A stretch of 56,069 nucleotides of DNA from a bacterium (GTDB lineage: Bacteria > Krumholzibacteriota > Krumholzibacteriia > LZORAL124-64-63). This document shows, one piece after another, positions 51,125 through 56,069 of this stretch. The stretch covers positions 1-56,069 of the forward strand of contig JAAEOA010000241.1 in the NCBI GenBank assembly GCA_024223715.1, written 5' to 3'. The translations under genes and the position numbers were made by a program. Below the pieces are notes generated by a model. That model saw only the letters and a program-made list of their open reading frames with translations, made no database searches and was not told the DNA's origin. Every line of letters starts with the position of its first letter. The stretch's first letter is position 1.

Positions 51125-51910
51125 ATGCTTCCGGTTTTGTTTGGTTTTATAAAGAGTTACGGTCTGATGTTGGCCATCAGCTTCATATTGGGAATGTGGC
51201 TGAGCATTCGCCGGGGAAAAAAATTCAACCTGCCTGCCGATACCATTGTTGACCTGGTCTTTGGTGTTCTGGTATCGAGCATCCTTGGTGTCCGTTTTTT
51301 CTTTGTTTTGACTCACCTGGGTGAGTTTCATCCCTGGTACAGGGTCTTTTTCATATGGGACGGCGGCCTTACCCTCTATGGGGGTATCGCTTTGTCCACG
51401 GCCACTGTCTGGTGGATGACCCGCAAACGAAAAATACCCTTTCTGGTGATAGCCGATATTTTCTCTCCAGGAGTCATTCTGGGCATTGGCCTGACCCGCC
51501 TGGGTTGTTTCATGGCTGGCTGTTGTTTTGGTCAACCTACAGACTGTGCTTGCGGTGTTGTTTTCCCGGCAGGATCACCAGCGGTTCGATTGTACGGAGA
51601 GGTGGCTGTTCATCCCTCACAGTTGTACGGATCATTGGGTGGATGGCTCATTTTTGGCATGCTGCTTTTTATGGAAAAATGGTCCAGCTTCAGGGGGGCC
51701 ACGTTTGGCCGTTTTCTTTCCCTTTACGGAATGTCCCGATTCCTGGTGGATTTCTCCCGCTACTACGAACCGGATCAGGTGATGCTGTTTGGCTGGAGCA
51801 ATAACCAGTGGATCAGCATTGGTATGATGTTCGCAGGGACCCTGGTTTTGGTTTTGGGATCCTCTGGGAAATTGGGTCAGGAGTGGAAAATGGAGAAGAA
51901 AAATGGCTGA
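51125..51910 (+). CDS. lgt: prolipoprotein diacylglyceryl transferase
   Basis: The 261-residue inner-membrane enzyme transfers diacylglycerol from phosphatidylglycerol to the lipobox cysteine of prolipoproteins, such as the several lipoproteins in this window. Family landmarks are GVRFFFVLTHLGEF, GGLTLYGG, GIGLTRLGCFMAGCCFGQPT and HPSQLYGSLGG, with about seven hydrophobic helices. AAGGAG lies nine bases before the ATG. Its 3' end overlaps aroE by eight bases. Lgt in an elongasome neighbourhood is common in some phyla. Confidence 0.95.
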   Translation: MLPVLFGFIKSYGLMLAISFILGMWLSIRRGKKFNLPADTIVDLVFGVLVSSILGVRFFFVLTHLGEFHPWYRVFFIWDGGLTLYGGIALSTATVWWMTRKRKIPFLVIADIFSPGVILGIGLTRLGCFMAGCCFGQPTDCACGVVFPAGSPAVRLYGEVAVHPSQLYGSLGGWLIFGMLLFMEKWSSFRGATFGRFLSLYGMSRFLVDFSRYYEPDQVMLFGWSNNQWISIGMMFAGTLVLVLGSSGKLGQEWKMEKKNG

Positions 51911-52778
51911 CGTACTGGAACTGGGGGCCGATGGCTGGTTGCGCCAGGGATTGCCCTGGCAACCTGATCAACCCTTTTATGCCGTTTTGGGTGACCCCAT
52001 TGCTCACAGCCTGTCGCCCAAAATGCACAATGCCGGCCTGCGGGAACGAGAGCTTGATTACGATTATTTCCCGGTAAAAATTACTTCGGGTCAGTTACGC
52101 CAGCTGAAAGCGGGGCCCCATGGAAAAATGTTGTTGGGTTTTAATGTGACAGCACCTTTAAAAGAACCAGTTTCCGCTCTTTGCGATGGACGTACCGATC
52201 AGGCCAGAGACCTGGGGGCTGTCAATACAGTCAAGGTGGAAGATGGAAAATGGATGGGACATAATACGGACAGTGGTGGCACACTCACTGTTTTGTCTCA
52301 GGCTTGGAAAGAACAGGACCTGCCTCTGGAGGCGGTTGTCCTTGGGGCGGGTGGCTCGGGACGCGCTGCCGTTGATGCTCTTTTGAGGTGGGAGGTTCCT
52401 TCCATTGTCGTGCAAAACCGTTCAGCTGCCGGGCGCCAGCGCATGGTCACTTGGTTAAAAGGGCGATCTCTGGGAAACCGGGTCAGAGTTCAGGAGTTGC
52501 CAGCAAGCCCGCCTTCATTACCTCGGTGCAATATTGTATATGTTTGTTGTTTAGCTGGTGGTGTTCCCATTGGCAATTATCTTCCCGAAAGTTCAGGTCA
52601 GGCATCGGCTCTTTTGCTGGACCTGCGATATGGTAACCAGCGTCCCATGGAAGATGAACCTTCTGGATTTGAATTCAGCGATGGTCTTCCCGTTCTGATG
52701 ATGCAGGGGGGCTTGTCTTTTGCCTGGTGGTTTGGCCCACCTGTTCCCTGGCAAGCCATGCGTGGAGCTATTGACTGA
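51903..52778 (+). CDS. aroE: shikimate dehydrogenase
   Basis: The 291-residue enzyme reduces 3-dehydroshikimate with NADPH in the aromatic amino acid pathway. The substrate domain has LGDPIAHSLSPKMHNAGL and the catalytic lysine in FNVTAPLKEPV with the aspartate in MGHNTDSGGTL. The nucleotide fold has VVLGAGGSGRAAVDALL; the closing helix has MMQGGLSFAWWFG. It overlaps lgt by eight bases. The N-terminal ~24 residues are an extra lead compared with short AroE proteins. Confidence 0.95.
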   Translation: MADVLELGADGWLRQGLPWQPDQPFYAVLGDPIAHSLSPKMHNAGLRERELDYDYFPVKITSGQLRQLKAGPHGKMLLGFNVTAPLKEPVSALCDGRTDQARDLGAVNTVKVEDGKWMGHNTDSGGTLTVLSQAWKEQDLPLEAVVLGAGGSGRAAVDALLRWEVPSIVVQNRSAAGRQRMVTWLKGRSLGNRVRVQELPASPPSLPRCNIVYVCCLAGGVPIGNYLPESSGQASALLLDLRYGNQRPMEDEPSGFEFSDGLPVLMMQGGLSFAWWFGPPVPWQAMRGAID

Positions 52779-52813
52779 TACCTTCTTTTGTCCTCCCGGA
52801 CTGGACCTTGACC

Positions 52814-53620
52814 ATGTTCAACCCAAAAAATTGGGGTGAATGTCTTTTAGAAATGATTTATCCGGAACACTGTTGCCTGTGCGACCAGGCCAGGGGAGTG
52901 GTCCCTTGGTGTGCCGAAGGTTCTCACCATTGCGGACTGCACTTTTTTGATGGTCCGCATTTGTGTTTGAATTGTTTCGATAAGTTGCGAACCCGGCCGT
53001 CGGTTGCTGCAGTGCTGAATCTTCCCGGGCAGGACCCTGTTACAGTGGTGGCAGGTCACTGGACCCATCCTGATTTGGTCAACCTGGTCGGATTGTGGAA
53101 GTACCATGGCATTCGCGGGTTGGTTTGGCCACTATCAAAAATTCTGGTGACGGCAGTGGAGTACCAGAAGATAATATTGGAGCCATCGATTGAAATCCTT
53201 TGGGTTCCTCTGCCCTTGCACAATGGACGAAAGCGCGAGCGGGGTTTTAATCAAGCGGAAATGCTGGGCCGGCAATTGGCTGCAAACCTTGGTGGGACGG
53301 TCATTTGTGATCTTGTTGTTCGTTTAAAGAATACCGGGCAGCAGGCAAAGCTTGAGTTGGCAGGGGAAAGGGCCGACAACCTCCGGGATGCCTTCGGTCC
53401 AGGAAAAGGCCTTGCAAAACTTGTGGGACGTAAAAATGCATTTTCGGGGTCTAAATGGCCCTTTCGCATCGTTTTGGTTGATGATCTGGTGACCAGTGGT
53501 GCAACGGTGGGAGCCATGATTCAACTTTTGCGCCAGGCTGGTCTTCCGGTTTATGCAGTTGCCAGTCTGGCTTTGGCCTCCTCTGAGAGCATTGCAGTTA
53601 TTGACAACGACTGTGAGTGA
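52814..53620 (+). CDS. ComF-family phosphoribosyltransferase-like protein
   Basis: The 268-residue protein has an N-terminal zinc-ribbon-like region (HCCLCDQ, HLCLNCF) and a C-terminal PRTase fold. The PRPP-binding loop is IVLVDDLVTSGATVGAM. The motif WVPLPLHNGRKRERGFNQAE is the ComF signature. ComF proteins assist DNA uptake in competent bacteria but are also found widely in others, so the role is uncertain. ATG 52814 follows GGACTGG; a TTG two codons earlier is the alternative. It is placed after aroE without overlap. Confidence 0.92.
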   Translation: MFNPKNWGECLLEMIYPEHCCLCDQARGVVPWCAEGSHHCGLHFFDGPHLCLNCFDKLRTRPSVAAVLNLPGQDPVTVVAGHWTHPDLVNLVGLWKYHGIRGLVWPLSKILVTAVEYQKIILEPSIEILWVPLPLHNGRKRERGFNQAEMLGRQLAANLGGTVICDLVVRLKNTGQQAKLELAGERADNLRDAFGPGKGLAKLVGRKNAFSGSKWPFRIVLVDDLVTSGATVGAMIQLLRQAGLPVYAVASLALASSESIAVIDNDCE

Positions 53621-53658
53621 TTTAACTTTTGTTTTCAGGCACAGGGGCTGTTGAGCCC

Positions 53659-53672
53659 GGAACGAACATTCC
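53659..53672. promoter_or_regulatory. short palindromic site upstream of pgk
   Basis: GGAAC-GAAC-ATTCC has a near-perfect dyad and loosely resembles a GAAC-N4-GTTC LexA-type box with one mismatch. It could be chance. No SOS gene is adjacent. Confidence 0.2.
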
Positions 53673-53756
53673 ATTCTGCCAACGGATTAAATTGGGACGT
53701 TAATTTAAATAGAAACAGCAAACTTCCTCGAAAAATGGAACACAGGTGGTAAAAAA

Positions 53757-54953
53757 ATGAATAAGCTTGGGCTGAATGGATTTGAAGCCAAGGGAAAAAA
53801 AGTTTTAATGCGAGTGGATTTTAATGTGCCCCTCGATGCCGATCGAAACATTACAGATGATACCCGGATTACTTCAGCTCTTCCTTCAATTCAATCCATT
53901 CTTAATGCTGGTGGATGTATTATTCTAATGAGTCACCTTGGTCGACCCAAAGGGAAAATTGTTCCTGAAATGTCTTTGCGTCCAGTGGCCGATCGTTTGA
54001 GTGAGTTGGTCAGTGCTCCTGTGAAATTTGCATCCGACACGGTGGGACCTGACGCCACCATGAAGTCCGCGGAACTGCAACCGGGTGAAATTTTGTTGTT
54101 GGAAAATCTGCGTTTTAATCCTGGTGAAACAGAAAATGATGATGGCTTTGCCAGGGGGTTGGCCGGCCTGGCTGACACCTATGTGAACGACGCTTTTGGT
54201 GCAGCCCATCGTGCGCACGCTTCCACTGTTGGAGTGACAAAACATTTTGCAACTTGCCGGGCAGGTTTTTTGATGGAAAAGGAATTAAAAAATCTTGGTG
54301 GTTTGTTGTCGGAACCCAAGCGTCCTTTTGTTGCAATTCTGGGTGGAGCAAAAGTTACCGGTAAGGTTGAAATTATTTTAAATTTGTTGGACCAGGTTGA
54401 TGTTCTTCTTCTGGGTGGCGGAATGATTTTTACCTTCTTCCAGTCAGCTGGTTTGAACATCGGCAACAGTCTTCTGGATGAAGCCAGCTTGGACGTTGTA
54501 AAAGAAATTATTCGCCGTTCACGTGACAGTAAAGCGGACTTGATCTTGCCCACTGATTGTATCGTTGCCACAGAGTTCAGCGACAAGGCAGAGAAGAAAA
54601 ATGTTTTGGTGACTGATATTCCCTCTGACTGGATGGGGTTGGATATTGGTCCGGCAAGTGCTCTGAGTTATCAGGAGACCATCAGTAATGCCAAGACGAT
54701 TTTCTGGAATGGTCCCATGGGTGTTTTTGAACTTCCATCTTTTGCAGCCGGAACAAAGGCTGTTGCTGAAGCCGTGGCTACGGCCTCGGACAACGGTTCT
54801 CTCAGTGTGATTGGGGGCGGCGACAGCGTTGCAGCGGCTAATCTGTTTGGTGTTTCAGACCGGATTGGACACATTTCCACAGGGGGCGGCGCCTCGCTGG
54901 AATTGATGGGAGGACGCCAATTGCCCGGTATTGAGGCCTTAAGCGACGTTTAA
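53757..54953 (+). CDS. pgk: phosphoglycerate kinase
   Basis: The 398-residue glycolytic enzyme makes ATP from 1,3-bisphosphoglycerate. Landmarks are MRVDFNVPLD, LMSHLGRPKGK, LLENLRFNPGE, YVNDAFGAAHRAHAS, AILGGAKVTGKVEIILNLL, IFWNGPMGVFEL, GGGDSVAAA and HISTGGGASLELM, all in order and complete. AGGTGG precedes the ATG by seven bases. GAPDH is not directly upstream, unlike the usual gap-pgk pair. SecG lies downstream with its own leader. Confidence 0.98.
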   Translation: MNKLGLNGFEAKGKKVLMRVDFNVPLDADRNITDDTRITSALPSIQSILNAGGCIILMSHLGRPKGKIVPEMSLRPVADRLSELVSAPVKFASDTVGPDATMKSAELQPGEILLLENLRFNPGETENDDGFARGLAGLADTYVNDAFGAAHRAHASTVGVTKHFATCRAGFLMEKELKNLGGLLSEPKRPFVAILGGAKVTGKVEIILNLLDQVDVLLLGGGMIFTFFQSAGLNIGNSLLDEASLDVVKEIIRRSRDSKADLILPTDCIVATEFSDKAEKKNVLVTDIPSDWMGLDIGPASALSYQETISNAKTIFWNGPMGVFELPSFAAGTKAVAEAVATASDNGSLSVIGGGDSVAAANLFGVSDRIGHISTGGGASLELMGGRQLPGIEALSDV

Positions 54954-54992
54954 GGCACCTGAGAAAACCTTTGCCACACGGCAATTGGGAGT

Positions 54993-55021
54993 TTGACAGA
55001 GACAGGGGGGCGTATTAACTT
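54993..55021 (+). promoter_or_regulatory. putative promoter for secG
   Basis: TTGACA (54993-54998, perfect), 17-nt spacer, TAACTT (55016-55021). The -10 is poor, with half of the consensus bases. Confidence 0.35.
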
Positions 55022-55054
55022 ACGCGTCCCTTTACGGTCCATTAGGTCTGGACC
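55010..55054 (+). other. two small hairpins in the secG leader
   Basis: GCGTA-TTAACT-TACGC (55010-55025) and GGTCCA-TTAGGTC-TGGACC (55036-55054) lie in the 144-nt gap between pgk and secG. They may shape the secG leader or act as a weak attenuator. Confidence 0.4.
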
Positions 55055-55097
55055 GATGGAGTACTGTGTTTCATACCTGTTTCGGGAGCGATCGAAA

Positions 55098-55490
55098 ATG
55101 CTGCATACATTGTTAGTTATCATTCATATTCTGGTTTGTGTTGTCTTGTCTGTTGTGGTCTTGCTGCAATCAAGCAAAGGTGGCGGTCTCGCCGGAGCCT
55201 TTGGTGGTGGTGGCGGATCTCCTCAGCAGATGCTGGGTTCCCGTGGTATGACCACTCTTTTGCACAAGCTCACTATTTATTTTGCGGTGGCTTTTTTCCT
55301 CACCAGCTTCCTGTTGTTCATGACTCAGGGGTCAGACACTGTAGGCAGTAGTGGAAGCATTATTCAGGACAAAGCCCAGTCCGGTGAATTAAACCTCCCG
55401 GTTTCTGAAGAACCGGTCAGCCAGGAAAACAGTCCTGCTGAAACAGGAAATCCAGCTGATGATTCATCAGCAGGTGGTGGCGAAAACTAA
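55098..55490 (+). CDS. secG: protein translocase subunit SecG
   Basis: The 130-residue inner-membrane protein has two helices (LLVIIHILVCVVLSVVVLLQ; IYFAVAFFLTSFLLFMTQG) joined by the typical SSKGGGLAGAFGGGGGS loop. It helps SecYEG export proteins. The tail of about 45 residues is acidic and disordered. ATG 55098 has GGGAG nine bases upstream; the open frame runs further up but without SecG-like sequence. The tRNA-Leu gene begins 22 nt after the stop. Confidence 0.95.
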   Translation: MLHTLLVIIHILVCVVLSVVVLLQSSKGGGLAGAFGGGGGSPQQMLGSRGMTTLLHKLTIYFAVAFFLTSFLLFMTQGSDTVGSSGSIIQDKAQSGELNLPVSEEPVSQENSPAETGNPADDSSAGGGEN

Positions 55491-55511
55491 ACGCCGCAAC
55501 CAGGCTTTGGA

Positions 55512-55597
55512 GCCCGGGTGGTGGAATTGGTAGACACGCTATCTTGAGGGGGTAGTGACCACAAATCGTGCGGGTTCGAATCCCGCCCCGGGCACCA
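55512..55597 (+). tRNA. tRNA-Leu (anticodon GAG), CCA encoded
   Basis: A full class II cloverleaf. The acceptor stem is GCCCGGG (55512-55518) with CCCGGGC (55587-55593), then A and an encoded CCA (55595-55597). The anticodon stem is CTATC/GGTAG, loop TTGAGGG, giving anticodon GAG (55546-55548) for CUU/CUC codons. A long variable arm (CAC-AAAT-CGTG) and the T arm (GCGGG, TTCGAAT, CCCGC) follow. The position next to secG equals leuU in E. coli. Confidence 0.97.
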
Positions 55598-55604
55598 TTT
55601 TAAA

Positions 55605-55643
55605 AAAAAAGGAAACTGTTTTATAACAGTTTCCTTTTTTTTT
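55605..55643 (+). terminator. strong intrinsic terminator after tRNA-Leu
   Basis: A perfect 16-bp stem (55605-55620 with 55625-55640, loop TTAT) starts with six A and ends with a T tract to 55643, so it should work in both directions. Confidence 0.95.
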
Positions 55644-55644
55644 A

Positions 55645-55674
55645 TTGACAGTGTTTTAAAACGCATCAAATAAT
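55645..55674 (+). promoter_or_regulatory. near-consensus sigma-70 promoter for the lysine-rich repeat gene
   Basis: TTGACA (55645-55650, perfect), 18-nt spacer, AATAAT (55669-55674, five of six). It begins just past the tRNA terminator. The gene start at 55807 leaves a leader of about 125 nt. Confidence 0.65.
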
Positions 55675-55806
55675 GTCTCTGCATCCACTGGTTATCTGAC
55701 GCCAAGTGCATGCGTTCGCAACTTCCAAGACAGGAGGTCTTGCCTGGAACCCAATGGGTGCGGGAACCGGGTGGACGCAAGGACTCAAACCGAAGAGAGG
55801 TCCGGT

Positions 55807-56069
55807 ATGGAGGAGAGACATGCCTTGGTGGCCGCTGGCGCCAAGAAGAAGACCAAGAAAAAAGCTACTAAGAAAAAAGTAGCCAAGAAAAAGGTCGCTA
55901 AGAAAAAAGTAACCAAGAAAAAAGTGACCAAGAAAAAGGTCGCCAAGAAAAAGGTTACTAAGAAAAAAGTAGCTAAGAAAAAAGTTACCAAGAAAAAAGT
56001 TACCAAGAAAAAGGTAGCTAAGAAAAAGGTAGCTAAGAAAAAGGTAGCCAAGAAAAAAGTAGCCAAGAA
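55807..56069 (+). CDS. lysine-rich pentapeptide-repeat protein, 3' end outside window
   Basis: The plus-strand frame begins MEERHALVAAGAKKKTKKKA and then repeats KKKV[A/T] 13 times before the window ends at the 88th codon. The ATG has GAGAGG six bases upstream and a near-consensus promoter behind it. The codons for Val, Ala and Thr vary among copies (GTA, GTC, GTG, GTT), so the amino-acid pattern seems selected. Extreme basicity suggests a DNA- or RNA-binding role, as in histone H1-like and AlgP-like tails of bacteria. Any folded domain would lie beyond the window. The opposite-strand open frame here is a shadow. Confidence 0.8.
   Translation, partial: MEERHALVAAGAKKKTKKKATKKKVAKKKVAKKKVTKKKVTKKKVAKKKVTKKKVAKKKVTKKKVTKKKVAKKKVAKKKVAKKKVAK

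Noticed and set aside
55785-56066. Minus-strand protein of FFLAT/FFLVT repeats
   Set aside because: It is the exact antisense of the lysine-rich repeat gene, which has a ribosome site, a promoter and varied codons on the plus strand.

Overview
The window is a contiguous, gene-dense stretch (about 46 protein genes, one tRNA) from the chromosome of a Gram-negative, rod-shaped bacterium. An outer membrane is implied by a TonB-dependent receptor, ExbB/ExbD/TonB, an OmpA-type lipoprotein, a TolC-family channel and FadL-like barrels. Rod shape is implied by mreBCD-mrdA-rodA. PorV-like protein, a C-terminal sorting-type domain and two GWxTD-type proteins are typical of the FCB superphylum and related candidate phyla (Gemmatimonadota, Latescibacterota, Krumholzibacteriota, Eisenbacteria and similar). 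Many genes have good Shine-Dalgarno sites and several promoters match the sigma-70 consensus, which argues against Bacteroidota proper. The phylum assignment is inference. No transposase, integrase, phage gene or CRISPR array was seen. The first ~165 bases are abnormally G-rich and look like an error-prone contig edge.

Layout. 1-4.5 kb: end of an M16 peptidase gene, facing a minus-strand pair (TPR/zinc-ribbon membrane protein and DUF4388 protein). 4.65-7.1 kb: ktrB-ktrA potassium uptake. 7.3-10.8 kb: OmpA-like lipoprotein, a class V aminotransferase of cysteine desulfurase type (minus), SPOR-domain lipoprotein and exported cyclophilin. 10.8-13.6 kb: uvrA. 13.8-18.95 kb: a complete glycine cleavage operon without the shared L protein (gcvT-gcvH-gcvPA-gcvPB), followed by a LipM-like octanoyltransferase that could lipoylate GcvH. 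19.0-22.5 kb (minus): a large beta-rich lipoprotein and a TraF/FadL-like barrel. 22.8-26.3 kb: Dpp/Opp-type ABC importer with both ATPases fused and no binding protein.

26.4-33.5 kb: TonB-dependent receptor, a large secreted protein with a FlgD/sorting-type C-terminal domain, and a PorV-family barrel, starting from a near-consensus promoter with a ~235-nt leader and ending in a strong terminator. 33.7-42.0 kb: a GWxTD-type protein, then exbB-exbD-exbD-tonB, then a TolC-family protein, an orphan LolD/MacB-like ATPase and a second GWxTD-type lipoprotein. Together, 26-42 kb looks like an envelope-biogenesis and surface-uptake island: a receptor, its energising complex, and export parts.

42.1-44.6 kb: rhomboid protease fused to a helical repeat domain, overlapping tail-to-tail with aspartokinase. 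44.8-51.1 kb: radC and the rod-shape operon mreB-mreC-mreD-mrdA-rodA. 51.1-53.6 kb: lgt, aroE and a ComF-type phosphoribosyltransferase. 53.8-55.6 kb: pgk, secG and tRNA-Leu(GAG), the last pair also adjacent in E. coli. The window ends inside a gene for an extremely lysine-rich pentapeptide-repeat protein.
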